From Staphylococcus petrasii (lineage in GTDB: Bacteria > Bacillota > Bacilli > Staphylococcales > Staphylococcaceae): a stretch of DNA of 50,610 nt. This document shows, in pieces, positions 7,349 to 16,434 of this stretch. Made by a program: the position numbers and the translations under genes. Where the stretch lies: the NCBI RefSeq assembly GCF_002902565.1, contig NZ_PPRC01000011.1, positions 1 through 50,610 of the forward strand, read 5' to 3'. The stretch's first letter is position 1, and each line of letters begins with the position of its first letter. The notes beneath the pieces were generated by a model, which worked only from the letters and a program-made list of their open reading frames with translations, ran no database searches and was not told the DNA's origin.

Positions 7349-8371
7349 TTAACTTAAAATAAAGTCGGTTAGTTCTTCGGCAGTTACTTTTCCAAAATAG
7401 TAATTTAAATCAATGTCGTTAAGACGTTCGATTAAATCTGCTTTGACCATACGTGTGCCAAGTAAGTGTTCTTCGACATCGTGAATGTCACCTTGGCCAA
7501 AGAAATCGCCATAAATACGACAAGCGGCAATACGGTTATGTTCAATAGATAATGTAATATCAATTGTGCCACAACTAAAACGGTCGTTACGGTTGTATTC
7601 ATATCGTGGAGAACGACCATAGTTCCATTCCCAATTATCATACTTTTCAGCAAGCAATTTATCGATGCCAGCCCAATCTTCGTCTGTTAGTTCATAGCGT
7701 TTGGCATCTTTAATGTCATCGATGCCCATAATTTGCATGATGATTAAATCTTTAAATTCTTCAATCGTAATATCTTTATATTTCGGATCTAGTGAATCAC
7801 GAATTTGACCGACGCGAGCGCGCACAGATTTAATACCTTTAGATTCAATCTTCTTACGGTTAGGTTTCAACACTTTAACCATAGCTTCGTAATCGACATC
7901 AAGCAACAATGAGTAACCGCCATAAATACGATTATTCAATATCGTCATAGCCGCGCCAGAAATCTTCTTATCATTCAATGCTAAGTCGTTACGACCACTT
8001 TGAATGACGTCTGTTGCGCCTAAATTATGAAGCGCTTGAATGGCAGGGCGGTAGAAACGTTGGAAGTCGCCATAAATAGAGGTATCTTGTTCTAAAATAC
8101 AACATACGTTTACGGCGCCATCGTCAACATAAACTGCGCCACCGCCTGTATCACGACGTACGACTTTAATATCGTTGTCATCTACATAGTCTTGGTTAAT
8201 TTCTACTGCCGTATTTTGAAAGCGACCAATTTCTACTTTTGGTTGGCAGTAATACGGTAATAAAATGTCTTCATCTAGGAAGATGTGGTTGTTCACATAA
8301 ACTTGCATTGCTAAGTTTACGGCACCATCGTCAATATATTGGCCATTTCGAATAGGTTCTATTAAATACAT
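7349..8371 (-). CDS. lplA2: lipoate-protein ligase of the SirTM operon (LplA2 type)
   Basis: A 340-residue cytoplasmic ligase that activates lipoate with ATP and attaches it to a lysine of a carrier protein. The lipoyl-AMP loop RRDTGGGAVYVDDG (residues 72-85) and the KKISG block near residue 135 (NDKKISGAAM) are present, plus a C-terminal accessory domain. It is the last gene of a five-gene minus-strand operon, 12 bases after the sirtuin, with TAGGAGA as ribosome site. Published work on this operon type showed that LplA2 lipoylates the neighbouring GcvH-L, which SirTM can then modify. The assignment as LplA2 rather than housekeeping LplA rests on this context. Confidence 0.93.
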   Translation of the reverse strand: MYLIEPIRNGQYIDDGAVNLAMQVYVNNHIFLDEDILLPYYCQPKVEIGRFQNTAVEINQDYVDDNDIKVVRRDTGGGAVYVDDGAVNVCCILEQDTSIYGDFQRFYRPAIQALHNLGATDVIQSGRNDLALNDKKISGAAMTILNNRIYGGYSLLLDVDYEAMVKVLKPNRKKIESKGIKSVRARVGQIRDSLDPKYKDITIEEFKDLIIMQIMGIDDIKDAKRYELTDEDWAGIDKLLAEKYDNWEWNYGRSPRYEYNRNDRFSCGTIDITLSIEHNRIAACRIYGDFFGQGDIHDVEEHLLGTRMVKADLIERLNDIDLNYYFGKVTAEELTDFILS

Positions 8372-8383
8372 CGTTCTCGTCTC

Positions 8384-9292
8384 CTAAGTTGTTAATTTTC
8401 TTTGTGCGTTAATAATTAATGAGGCGATATCTTCAGTTAAATGAATTGTTCTATCTTGAATATTTTTCGGGATACGATAGGCTTTTTTATTTAAAGTCAT
8501 AAATACCGCATCTGGATTGTGACGTGTCATGCGTTGGAACGGATGTTTAACAAACTGTGGTGTTGTGTAGCCAATTCCAATTTCTAAATATAAGACTTTG
8601 CCATCTTTGTGCGCCTCTAAGAAGGCATTATAGCGATCTAATTGTGCGTGGAAATCTGCGTCTTCTACCATGCCGACTTGTGCTTTACGCTTGTTGATTT
8701 CCATTGGCGCATCGCATTTTGGACAGTGCGGAATGAGTTCATATGGAATCTTCATATCTTCTTGTTGCGCCACCATTTCGCGAATCGCATCGTCATCACG
8801 ATAAGTTTGTGCATGACAATGTTGGCTACATTGCCAAAGAATGTATTCGCCTTGAATGTGGAAGACTTTATTCATATCATAATCTGCCACCGCGAAGGCG
8901 TTATCCGCATTAGTAGTGATAATGTGATAATCTTTGTCGGCTAACATCTCTTTTAGCGCAACATAAGATGGGCCCACGGGTTGATCTAAGTAATTGAGCT
9001 TCACAAAGCGACTTTCGAACGCCCAATATTCCTGCCAACTGTCAAACGGATGCAGACTCGCTTGCAACATATCGAAGAAGTTATATTTTTCTATAAAGTC
9101 CGGAAAATGCTTCGTGAAACGCTCACCGATATATGTGAAGCCATCTGACGCAGACATCCCAGCGCCTATCCCTACAACAACGGCGTCGGCTTCATCAATA
9201 GCTTGAGCTAATACTTCATATTGCTCAGCGTTCTCATGGCGAGCCAGTTCAAGTGCCTGCCACTTAGCGTCTGTATTAGTCTCTGTTGTCAT
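8384..9292 (-). CDS. class M sirtuin, protein ADP-ribosyltransferase (SirTM)
   Basis: A 302-residue NAD-dependent sirtuin. Residues 43-51 hold the NAD loop GAGMSASDG, residues 126-130 TTNAD replaces the usual TQNxD, and 145-150 HIQGEY replaces the HG catalytic region. Cys155, Cys159, Cys190 and Cys193 form a CxxxC/CxxC zinc site. Sirtuins of this linked class are known to mono-ADP-ribosylate lipoylated GcvH-L rather than act mainly as deacylases. ATG 9292 was chosen because GAGGAGG lies 9 bases upstream; an ATG at 9310 would contain that site. It overlaps the macrodomain gene by 17 bases, suggesting translational coupling. Confidence 0.92.
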   Translation of the reverse strand: MTTETNTDAKWQALELARHENAEQYEVLAQAIDEADAVVVGIGAGMSASDGFTYIGERFTKHFPDFIEKYNFFDMLQASLHPFDSWQEYWAFESRFVKLNYLDQPVGPSYVALKEMLADKDYHIITTNADNAFAVADYDMNKVFHIQGEYILWQCSQHCHAQTYRDDDAIREMVAQQEDMKIPYELIPHCPKCDAPMEINKRKAQVGMVEDADFHAQLDRYNAFLEAHKDGKVLYLEIGIGYTTPQFVKHPFQRMTRHNPDAVFMTLNKKAYRIPKNIQDRTIHLTEDIASLIINAQRKLTT

Positions 9293-10076
9293 CAGCGAAA
9301 GCCTCCTCATATAATGCTAAATCTTTATCTGTGAACACATTGAAGATGACTTTAAGCGAAGAACCTGTCTCTTGAAGATAGGCCAGCGTCGTGTCAATCG
9401 CAATGCGACTCGCTTCATCTTGTGGGAAGCCAAAGACACCTGTTGAAATACAACAGAACGCTAAGTGTTGTAGACCATGTTCGTCGGCAAGTTCTAAGCA
9501 ACTGCGATAACAACGTGCAAGCAAATCTTTGTTCATTTGAGATACAGGACGTTTGCGAATTTGTGGTCCTACAGTATGAATCACATGTTTAGCTGGCAAA
9601 TTATAGCCTGACGTGATTTTAGCTTTGCCCACGCCTTCTTTACGGCCTTGTTGCTCAATGATGTCTGCACAAGCTAAGCGCAATTGAACGCCCGCTTTTG
9701 TATGAATAATATTGTCGATACAATTATGGTTCGCTTGCATACAACCTAAGAAACGACTGTTTGCCGCGTTCACAATTCCGTCTACGGCAAGCGTCGTAAT
9801 GTCGCCTTGCCATAAATAAAGTTGCTCACCTAACACAGGTGTTAAATCTTCAATGTGTGTAATGTCTTGTTGGTTATTCAATGTAGATAAATATGCATTT
9901 TGTACTTCTAAAAATGCCGAAGACACAGGCTTCGGTGGACGCACGTTAGCTAATCCACGATAAAGCTCCCATTGTGCCTCGGCAGTGTCAGGGTAGTCTA
10001 ACGGCTTATTCCCATGCGCCTCTTTCCACATCGCACGGATTAAATAAGCCAGACGTTCTTCTTGTGTGTTTACCAT
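9276..10076 (-). CDS. SirTM-linked macrodomain, ADP-ribosyl hydrolase
   Basis: A 266-residue protein with a helical N-terminal region of about 80 residues, then a macrodomain: GDIT at 91-94, [12 protein letters not shown] at 101-112 and ISTGVFGFP at 210-218. Cys112, His117 and Cys119 lie in the loop where zinc-dependent macrodomains of this operon type carry their metal ligands. The known role of the group is removal of ADP-ribose from GcvH-L, reversing SirTM. The start codon directly follows the gcvH-L stop and its 3' end overlaps sirTM, so it is translationally coupled on both sides. Confidence 0.92.
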   Translation of the reverse strand: MVNTQEERLAYLIRAMWKEAHGNKPLDYPDTAEAQWELYRGLANVRPPKPVSSAFLEVQNAYLSTLNNQQDITHIEDLTPVLGEQLYLWQGDITTLAVDGIVNAANSRFLGCMQANHNCIDNIIHTKAGVQLRLACADIIEQQGRKEGVGKAKITSGYNLPAKHVIHTVGPQIRKRPVSQMNKDLLARCYRSCLELADEHGLQHLAFCCISTGVFGFPQDEASRIAIDTTLAYLQETGSSLKVIFNVFTDKDLALYEEAFADDNRD

Positions 10077-10418
10077 TTATTCGTCATCCGGATCTGGTAA
10101 TGCATTGTATGCTTCTTCATCTACATTTTCTAATTTAACTAACCAATTTTCTTCTGGTTTTTCAGAATTTAAGATTGAAGGTTCATCTTCAGCTTTTGTA
10201 TTACGTTCCACGATTTTACCTGCAAGTGGTGATTGCACATCTAATACTGTTTTAGACGCTTCAATGCTGACAATTTCATCGTTCACGTTCACGTCGTCAG
10301 CACCCATAAATTCTACATAACCTACTGTACCTACATCGTCTTGAAGTTCAGGTGTCATTCTATAGATATATTGGTTTTCTACTTTTTCTACATATAAATA
10401 ATTAGCTAATTTAGCCAT
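10077..10418 (-). CDS. GcvH-like lipoyl carrier protein (GcvH-L)
   Basis: A 113-residue lipoyl-domain protein resembling glycine-cleavage H protein. The lipoylation hairpin VSIEASKTVLDVQSP places the target at Lys56. It is slightly shorter than ordinary GcvH and ends in an acidic tail (DPDDE). In this operon class it is the substrate that LplA2 lipoylates and SirTM ADP-ribosylates; it is not part of a glycine cleavage operon here. AAAGGA lies upstream of ATG 10418. The stop codon abuts the macrodomain start. Confidence 0.93.
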   Translation of the reverse strand: MAKLANYLYVEKVENQYIYRMTPELQDDVGTVGYVEFMGADDVNVNDEIVSIEASKTVLDVQSPLAGKIVERNTKAEDEPSILNSEKPEENWLVKLENVDEEAYNALPDPDDE

Positions 10419-10439
10419 GTCATAACATCCTTTCTCTAT

Positions 10440-11441
10440 TTATAAATACGCGTGTGCTAAGAGTTCGATTGTACGGCATCGCTGTTCGATACCTGGTAAT
10501 AATGGCACGACCAAGACTTCATCTGCTTCGAAAGCCTCAATCATCGCATCCAAGCGCGGTTTCACTTGTTCTACAGTGCCAGCTAAGATGCGTGCGCGAT
10601 GTTGTGCGATGAGTCGTTTGTCACGATCATTCAGTTGATAGTCCTTCGCAGTTTCGATGGATGGGAAACGCTCGAATTCCGCAAATTGACGTTTGCCTAA
10701 CAACCACACATCAAGCGCATGCAACAGTTGCTGTGCCTCATCTTCCGTATCCGTCACAATCATAAACGCCGTTAACATCACCTTAGGCGCCATGTTTAAT
10801 TCTGTTTTTTGAAAATGACTACGATACGTCGCAACGCTGTTTTTCGCCGCATCTATTTTATCCTGGCTAGGTAGTAAAAACGTACCCAACGTGTAGCCCA
10901 TACCTTGCGTAGCCGCAAACTTGGTAGAGCGTTGACTCGTACTTAAGAGCCACATTTCAGGATGGCGAGTAATCTGCGGTTGCGCAATCACTTTCCCAAC
11001 ACGCTGTTTCTCAGGCGGTTGAGTTAAATAACTACGAATATCCTCGATACTTTGTCTATAATCAAGATAGTCGGCTTTATCCTCATCCATCGCGCGCTTC
11101 ACTATCGCGGTACCAGGATTATTCCCAATCCCTAAATCGACACGACCGGGATACAATGCCTCCAACATCTTGAAGTTCTCCGCCACTTTAAATGGACTAT
11201 AATGAGGCAACATGACCCCACCAGAACCTAATTTAATCCGTTCAGTTTGTCCTAAAAGGTGCATCATGAGTAACTCTGGACTACTGCCCGCAAAGGCTGG
11301 CACATCATGATGTTCTGTTAACCAGAAACGTTTGTAACCTAAGTCGTCCGCGAGTTTCGCTAGTCTTGTCGTATCTTGCAACGCTTGTGCTGCGTCTTTG
11401 CCTTCATCTATCATGGCATAATCTAAAATACTGAATTCCAT
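10440..11441 (-). CDS. luciferase-like flavin oxidoreductase (LLM family)
   Basis: A 333-residue TIM-barrel enzyme of the bacterial luciferase-like group, MsnO8-like branch. Visible family blocks are RFWLTEHHDVP near residue 38, IKLGSGGVMLPHYSP near 69-83 and RVDLGIGNNPGT near 99. Such proteins use FMN for oxidation or oxygenation of small molecules; the substrate is unknown. It is the first gene of the SirTM operon, 21 bases before gcvH-L, behind GGAGATGAG. Linked LLM genes are a known feature of this operon class and suggest a redox role (inference). Confidence 0.9.
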   Translation of the reverse strand: MEFSILDYAMIDEGKDAAQALQDTTRLAKLADDLGYKRFWLTEHHDVPAFAGSSPELLMMHLLGQTERIKLGSGGVMLPHYSPFKVAENFKMLEALYPGRVDLGIGNNPGTAIVKRAMDEDKADYLDYRQSIEDIRSYLTQPPEKQRVGKVIAQPQITRHPEMWLLSTSQRSTKFAATQGMGYTLGTFLLPSQDKIDAAKNSVATYRSHFQKTELNMAPKVMLTAFMIVTDTEDEAQQLLHALDVWLLGKRQFAEFERFPSIETAKDYQLNDRDKRLIAQHRARILAGTVEQVKPRLDAMIEAFEADEVLVVPLLPGIEQRCRTIELLAHAYL

Positions 11442-11497
11442 CGGACACTCATCTCCAACTGTAAAGTACCATTCCCTTGATTTATATACCCACTCCT

Positions 11498-11527
11498 ATT
11501 TTAACGTGTTTGTACAGTTTTTGTTAA
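11498..11527 (-). promoter_or_regulatory. promoter of the SirTM operon
   Basis: On the minus strand TTAACA (11527-11522) and TAAAAT (11503-11498) are 18 bases apart, placing the start about 50 bases before the LLM gene. The 237-base divergent region also serves the OYE-like gene, but I see no convincing plus-strand promoter or operator in it. Confidence 0.5.
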
Positions 11528-11678
11528 ATTTTGCTTTGCTAACAGGAAAGATTTCCCAGGCAATGTTTTTCTTTTCGGAAAAGGGAAAGGAAGGTGTTCA
11601 CAAACAAGTCGATTGAGTATTGAGATGTGGCGTGTTACTTTGGAAATAATACATCATGGACGAAAGAGGATGCCGATA

Positions 11679-12869
11679 ATGACACAATATCAACCCTTAT
11701 TACAACCAATTACTTTACCGAATGGCATAAAATTAGCTAACCGTTTCGTGTTGTCTCCAATGACGACCAATTCTTCTACGAAAGAAGGCCATATTACGGA
11801 GGAAGATATACGCTATGCCAAGCGACGTGCTAGCTCAGCGCCATTACAAGTGACAGGCGCCGCATATATTGAACCGTATGGCCAATTATTCGAATACGGT
11901 TTTAACATTTCTGATGATGATTGTATCCCAGGTTTGAGAAAAGTGGCTCAAGCTATGAAGCAAGACGGCAATAAAGCGATTATTCAACTCGCACATGCCG
12001 GCAGATTCTCAAACACGGCAATTATGAACTATGGCGAGGTGTACGGACCAAGTCCTATGACATTACACTCGCCAATCAAACATAACGTATTGGAAATGTC
12101 CGTAGAGAAAATTCATGAAGTCATTCAACAATATGCCGATGCGACATCACGTGCAATTAAAGCTGGCTTCGATGGTGTGGAAATATCAGTAGCACAACGC
12201 TTGTTAATCCAAACATTCTTCTCCACATTTTCAAATAAACGTCATGATGAATATGGCGTGGATACGCTAGAGAATAGAGCACGATTTGGCTTAGAAGTCA
12301 TGGAAGCAGTACAAAATGTGATTGATCAAGAAGCGCCGGACGACTTCATTTTCGGATATAGAGCGACACCAGAAGAAACCAGAGGTAGTGATTTAGGCTA
12401 TACCGTCGATGAATTTAATCAACATTTGGATTGGGTGTTAGAAGTCGCAAATATTCAATATTTGGCAATTGCGAGTTGGGGACGCAATATTTATCAAAAT
12501 AAGACACGTACGCCAGGCGAGAATTACGGACGCCGTGTGAACCAAGTAGTTTATGAATATTTAGATGGACGTGTACCGTTAATTGCAAGTGGCGGTATTA
12601 ATTCACCAGAAACCGCATTAGATGCATTGAACAACGCCGATATGGTTGGCATGTCCTCACCATTCGTGACAGAGCCCGACTTCGTACACAAATTAGCGGA
12701 AGGTCGCGAAGATGATATTGATTTACATGTGAAACCCGAAGAATTAGATGAATTGGCTATTCCGCACGCTGCATTTAAAGATATTGTTCAAATGATGGAT
12801 TACGGCGAAGGCTTACAGAAGAAAACACGCGACGAACTACGCAAACTCGAGAAAAATTATGACGAATAA
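11679..12869 (+). CDS. Old Yellow Enzyme-like flavin oxidoreductase with altered active site
   Basis: A 396-residue TIM-barrel protein of the OYE/NADH:flavin oxidoreductase family: LANRFVLSPMTTNS near residue 19, IIQLAHAGR at 101-109 and IASGGINSPETA near the phosphate site. The catalytic segment reads GFDGVEISVAQRLLIQTFFS, where typical OYEs have EIHxAHxYL; Ser170 and Gln173 replace the paired histidines that hold the substrate carbonyl. So it may reduce a different substrate or serve another role. ATG 11679 follows AAGAGGATG; upstream in-frame codons back to 11613 lack a ribosome site. It is divergent from the SirTM operon, an association known in staphylococci. Confidence 0.88.
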   Translation: MTQYQPLLQPITLPNGIKLANRFVLSPMTTNSSTKEGHITEEDIRYAKRRASSAPLQVTGAAYIEPYGQLFEYGFNISDDDCIPGLRKVAQAMKQDGNKAIIQLAHAGRFSNTAIMNYGEVYGPSPMTLHSPIKHNVLEMSVEKIHEVIQQYADATSRAIKAGFDGVEISVAQRLLIQTFFSTFSNKRHDEYGVDTLENRARFGLEVMEAVQNVIDQEAPDDFIFGYRATPEETRGSDLGYTVDEFNQHLDWVLEVANIQYLAIASWGRNIYQNKTRTPGENYGRRVNQVVYEYLDGRVPLIASGGINSPETALDALNNADMVGMSSPFVTEPDFVHKLAEGREDDIDLHVKPEELDELAIPHAAFKDIVQMMDYGEGLQKKTRDELRKLEKNYDE

Positions 12870-12879
12870 TGAGGTAAGA

Positions 12880-12922
12880 CCACATTGATTTTGTAAAAAG
12901 AATCAATGTGGTTTTCTTTTAT
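12880..12922 (+). terminator. intrinsic terminator after the OYE-like gene
   Basis: CCACATTGATT and AATCAATGTGG form an 11-bp stem followed by TTTTCTTTTATTTT. Confidence 0.88.
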
Positions 12923-12954
12923 TTTCAAGGAAAAGTTTAATTCGTGTTAGTTTT

Positions 12955-12987
12955 AATGTAAACTTATAATTATAAATAGTTTACATT
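12955..12987 (+). promoter_or_regulatory. BirA operator overlapping the bioB promoter
   Basis: AATGTAAAC and GTTTACATT form a perfect 9-bp dyad with a 15-base spacer, matching the WTGTWAAC-N14/15-GTTWACAW pattern of BirA operators in Firmicutes. The -10 TATAAT (12965-12970) lies inside the spacer, so biotinyl-AMP-bound BirA should block transcription. The -35 is poor (about TTCGTG at 12941). Confidence 0.85.
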
Positions 12988-13042
12988 ATTAGTCGATAAC
13001 GTATCATAGGGCCATTTTAAAAGATAGGGAGTATGAAACAAC

Positions 13043-14008
13043 ATGAATTTAAATTTAGCAGAACGTATCTTAAACCAAGGTTTATTAAGCAAAAACGAAG
13101 CTTTAGAATTATTTGAAAATCCGGCAGTTGACACATTCGAATTATTAAATGAAGCGTATATCGTGAGAAAGCACTACTTCGGCAAAAAAGTAAAATTAAA
13201 TATGATATTAAATGCAAAAAGCGGAATCTGTTCAGAAGACTGCGGTTACTGCGGACAATCCGTCAAAATCAAACAAAAACAGCGTTACGCCTTAGTAGAA
13301 CCTGAAAAAATTAAAGCAGGAGCACAAGTAGCGACAGATAATCATATCGGCACTTACTGTATCGTGATGAGCGGCCGAGGACCAAAAAATAGAGAGGTCG
13401 ACCACATTTGCGACACAGTGGAAGAAATTAAAGCGGTGCATCCACAATTAAAAATCTGTGCATGCTTAGGATTAACAAACGAAGAACAAGCAGAAAAATT
13501 AAAAGAAGCGGGCGTTGATCGTTATAATCACAACCTAAATACAAGCGAAAGATACCATAGCGAAGTCGTGACTACACATACATATGAAGATCGCGTGCAT
13601 ACCGTTGAAATGATGAAAGCACATAATATTTCACCATGTTCAGGCGTGATTTGTGGAATGGGTGAAACAAATGAAGATATTATCGACATGGCTTTCGCGT
13701 TGAAAGAAATCGACGCAGACAGTATTCCGATTAACTTCTTACATCCGATTAAAGGCACAAAATTCGGAGGACTGGATTTATTATCGCCAATGAAATGTTT
13801 GAGAATCATAGCGATGTTCCGATTGATTAACCCAACAAAAGAAATACGTATCGCAGGAGGACGCGAAGTGAATTTACGTTCACTACAAGCCATAGCTTTA
13901 AAAGCAGCAAACTCAATCTTTGTAGGCGACTACTTAATCACAGGTGGACAACCTAACGAACTCGATTACCAAATGATAGAAGATTTAGGATTTGAAATTG
14001 ACGGCTAA
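13043..14008 (+). CDS. bioB: biotin synthase
   Basis: A 321-residue radical-SAM enzyme that inserts sulfur into dethiobiotin. The [4Fe-4S] ligands are Cys63, Cys67 and Cys70 in CSEDCGYC. Other blocks include [32 protein letters not shown] and [12 protein letters not shown] with the Arg known to ligate the second cluster. AGGGAG lies 12 bases upstream. No other biotin gene is near, so it is a single-gene unit under BirA control. The protein ends at FEIDG; a second reading frame remains open for about 30 further codons in Lys/Asn/Asp-rich sequence, hinting that a slightly longer tail was lost by an indel (weak inference). Confidence 0.95.
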   Translation: MNLNLAERILNQGLLSKNEALELFENPAVDTFELLNEAYIVRKHYFGKKVKLNMILNAKSGICSEDCGYCGQSVKIKQKQRYALVEPEKIKAGAQVATDNHIGTYCIVMSGRGPKNREVDHICDTVEEIKAVHPQLKICACLGLTNEEQAEKLKEAGVDRYNHNLNTSERYHSEVVTTHTYEDRVHTVEMMKAHNISPCSGVICGMGETNEDIIDMAFALKEIDADSIPINFLHPIKGTKFGGLDLLSPMKCLRIIAMFRLINPTKEIRIAGGREVNLRSLQAIALKAANSIFVGDYLITGGQPNELDYQMIEDLGFEIDG

Positions 14009-14125
14009 AAGGTAAAGCCGATAATGATAGCCAACATATTCATGGGACAAAACCAAAGAATGATGTAGACACAATTAAAGATATTGAAGAAAACTAATTC
14101 GACCAAATTTAATAAGTAGTGAGTT

Positions 14126-14168
14126 AAGCCGAGCCTAGATTAAAAGTAATGATTTGGGTTCGGTTTTT
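14126..14168 (+). terminator. probable terminator after bioB
   Basis: AAGCCGAGCCTA pairs with TGGGTTCGGTTT, including G-T pairs, and is followed by TTTTT. The surrounding 300-base gap before 14316 holds nothing else that I can name except a possible hairpin covering the next ribosome site. Confidence 0.65.
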
Positions 14169-14315
14169 AATTCAAAGGAAAGAAGTTTTATACATATAGC
14201 CATAATAAAAGTGAACCCCATATAGTGTCCCTATTAAATGCTTAAATATCAGTGTTGAGACTGACATAAAGCTACACAAATATCTCAATACTTTTAAAGA
14301 ATAGGGATGAGAAAA

Positions 14316-15554
14316 ATGAAAGAAAAATTTGAAAAGCTACTATTAGAAAATACGATTATGGATACAGATGAATTTATGAAAAAGTATAATCCGTGGGAGC
14401 AAGAAAGAGCTACACATCTTATTAATAATTACTTGAAGATAATGGATAAAGAAAATGAATCTAATTATTTTACTGGCAATTTCAATTACGATAGTGAAAG
14501 CTTTTCTTGGTTAGCAATAGAAGAGGATTTAGAAAACAAATATTTAAAAACAGATAAAAGAAAAAAATTTCCTGAGAACATTCATTATGGTTTGCCTAAT
14601 CAAGTACATGGCGATATTGATAAAGCAACAATTTTTCAATGCTTACTTAATCCTAATATTGCGCTTGAAGATAAGAAAAGAAATAAAAGAAATAAAAAAA
14701 GCCCGGCTCCTAAAAATTTGGAAGATTTCTTTAGAAAATTTGAAGTCACAAACACTGGAGATTTAAGTGCACACTTCTCAAACTACTCAAATGAAGAGAA
14801 AATTAAAGAGCATATTGTGGATACTGAAAGCTCAATGTTAAAAAAAGAATTAATCCAACTAATTAACTTAGAAAAGTCAGAGATTAATGAATTGATGAGT
14901 GGCGTTAAGAAATTAAGAAATCGATTTTACTATTTAGGTGAGTATTTTTATCCTCTTTTAACAAGAGACAACATTAATGCTCAAGTTTTACAAAAGTTAA
15001 AAAAAGAGTTAATTAAAGAAGAAAATTATAACGTAATAAAAGAAAATGCTAAAAAATTAAAGACGTGTAATCTTGAAGTATTTCCTTTTAGATCAAAAAA
15101 ACCAAAATTAGGATTTAGTGATGAAAACTTTGGTAGAGAGCTAGTTGAAACAGAAGCAGACACGGTATTATTGAGTGCTCGTATTATTTTAAGAAGGATA
15201 GCTTTATATTTGCACCAAAATATAAGTAATGATGTTCAACCAATGTTTATATTTAGAAGATATGATTTGGTATGGAAAAATTTAATTAAGACAGTATTAA
15301 AAAATGATTATAAAGTTAGTGATGAAGATATTAGAGAAATGTTGAAAGAAATAGAAGATGAGTATTTTTACTTTTTTACAAGTAGAAGTGTAGGTAGAAA
15401 TGGAAAGAGAAATCAGTCAAGCGGAAAAATATCAAAAGATAATCTTAAAAAAAGTGATAACAGTCTTTCTAAATGTGAAAGAAGATTAGAAGAATCAGAG
15501 TTTTTAGATTTAAAAATTAAACATGGGACACTTATTTTAGAAGATAACGATTAA
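14316..15554 (+). CDS. unknown 412-residue protein, possibly UDG-fold-like
   Basis: A soluble, Lys/Glu/Asn-rich protein with no signal peptide or membrane helix. I do not recognise it firmly. The order GDIDKATIFQCLLNPN (about residue 95), YYLGEYFYPL (about 205), CNLEVFPFRSKKP (about 250) and PMFIFRRYDLVWKN (about 315) recalls proteins with a uracil-DNA-glycosylase-like fold, which carry LLNPG, FPYRS and a late R-x-x-x-W strand. That link is only a pattern match. ATG 14316 follows AGGGATGAG; the ATG at 14307 overlaps that site. Stronger AT bias than bioB and its lone position suggest horizontal gain. A defence or DNA-related role is possible but unproven. Confidence 0.7.
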   Translation: MKEKFEKLLLENTIMDTDEFMKKYNPWEQERATHLINNYLKIMDKENESNYFTGNFNYDSESFSWLAIEEDLENKYLKTDKRKKFPENIHYGLPNQVHGDIDKATIFQCLLNPNIALEDKKRNKRNKKSPAPKNLEDFFRKFEVTNTGDLSAHFSNYSNEEKIKEHIVDTESSMLKKELIQLINLEKSEINELMSGVKKLRNRFYYLGEYFYPLLTRDNINAQVLQKLKKELIKEENYNVIKENAKKLKTCNLEVFPFRSKKPKLGFSDENFGRELVETEADTVLLSARIILRRIALYLHQNISNDVQPMFIFRRYDLVWKNLIKTVLKNDYKVSDEDIREMLKEIEDEYFYFFTSRSVGRNGKRNQSSGKISKDNLKKSDNSLSKCERRLEESEFLDLKIKHGTLILEDND

Positions 15555-15563
15555 TAAAATATA

Positions 15564-15604
15564 AACCACTTATCTATCATTGCGATTAGATAAGTGGTTT
15601 TAAA
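15564..15604. terminator. bidirectional terminator between convergent genes
   Basis: AACCACTTATCTA and TAGATAAGTGGTT pair perfectly around a 10-base loop, with T-rich sequence to the right and A-rich sequence to the left. It can serve both the plus gene ending at 15554 and the minus gene ending at 15608. Confidence 0.85.
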
Positions 15605-15607
15605 GTT

Positions 15608-16423
15608 TTATAATCTTTCTGTATTTTTGCGTGCTTTGTGGGCGTCGGCTGCTGCGTAACCTGCTTTACGACTTGCTTCTGATGCATGATAATTTGCTGA
15701 TGCTGCATAATCTCTCGCTTCTGCAGAGTTGTGAGATGCTTCTCTTGCCCAATGAGCTGAAGCGGCAGAGTTCGTTGCTGCTAAGTTAGAAGCGTATCTT
15801 GCCGCTCTAGCATCGATGCTTGTCTCTGTTACTTTTGAAAGGATATGTTTCTGTTGACCTTCTAAACGTGCTTGATGTGATTCTGTTTCAAATAAGTTAA
15901 TCGCTTCTTTTAACGTGTCGGCACGTTGGTTATATAGATAATTAAACATTGCGCTTAATGCATCAATATTTGAGTATGAGTTTGGAATACGATTATAAAC
16001 GCCAGAGGCATTTAAAGTTTGATTGATTTCGGATAATGTACTTTGATTTGAACGGATATTTTGTAATGCAAGTTTAGCGCTATCTTGTTCGAAGACTTCT
16101 TTTTGAGCATTTTCATAACGATTAGAAGTTAAGAAATGTTTGCTGGGATTTTTAATTTTTTTATTCTGGAAAATCCAAACACCAAAAACAATTGCACCAA
16201 TAAAGAACAGACCAACTGAATGAAATAAAATAATTGATAAAAACATAATCGCGAGTGCTGGTAAAAGGAAAAATAACATATTCTTTCTTTTTATATTATT
16301 TAATGTCATTTTTCGAAGTTTATTATTTTCTTTATTAATAGTGTTGTTACAATTTTGAATTTGAGTCTTTCCTTTAATCATTAGGGCAATATCTGACATA
16401 AGTTGTTCTTTTGAATTATTCAT
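15608..16423 (-). CDS. unknown membrane protein with Ala-rich repetitive helical tail
   Basis: A 271-residue protein in three parts. An N-terminal polar helix is followed by two adjacent membrane helices (about residues 49-85). A middle helical region runs to about residue 200. The tail (residues 202-271) is rich in Ala with regularly spaced Arg, His, Ser and Tyr (SAEARDYAAS, YHASEASRKAGYAAADAHKA), like a long amphipathic helix or coiled coil. Most of it is probably cytoplasmic. AAGGAGAG precedes ATG 16423. It lies 11 bases after a lipoprotein gene, so the two likely form an operon and perhaps an envelope complex (inference). Confidence 0.8.
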   Translation of the reverse strand: MNNSKEQLMSDIALMIKGKTQIQNCNNTINKENNKLRKMTLNNIKRKNMLFFLLPALAIMFLSIILFHSVGLFFIGAIVFGVWIFQNKKIKNPSKHFLTSNRYENAQKEVFEQDSAKLALQNIRSNQSTLSEINQTLNASGVYNRIPNSYSNIDALSAMFNYLYNQRADTLKEAINLFETESHQARLEGQQKHILSKVTETSIDARAARYASNLAATNSAASAHWAREASHNSAEARDYAASANYHASEASRKAGYAAADAHKARKNTERL

Positions 16424-16434
16424 TTTATCTCTCC

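Noticed and set aside
8642..9206. Plus-strand frames opposite the sirtuin gene
   Set aside because: They are mirror frames inside a strongly supported minus-strand gene and lack ribosome sites or family motifs.
11613..11678. Longer OYE-like protein starting at 11613
   Set aside because: There is no ribosome site, and the extra residues do not match the family; ATG 11679 is well placed.
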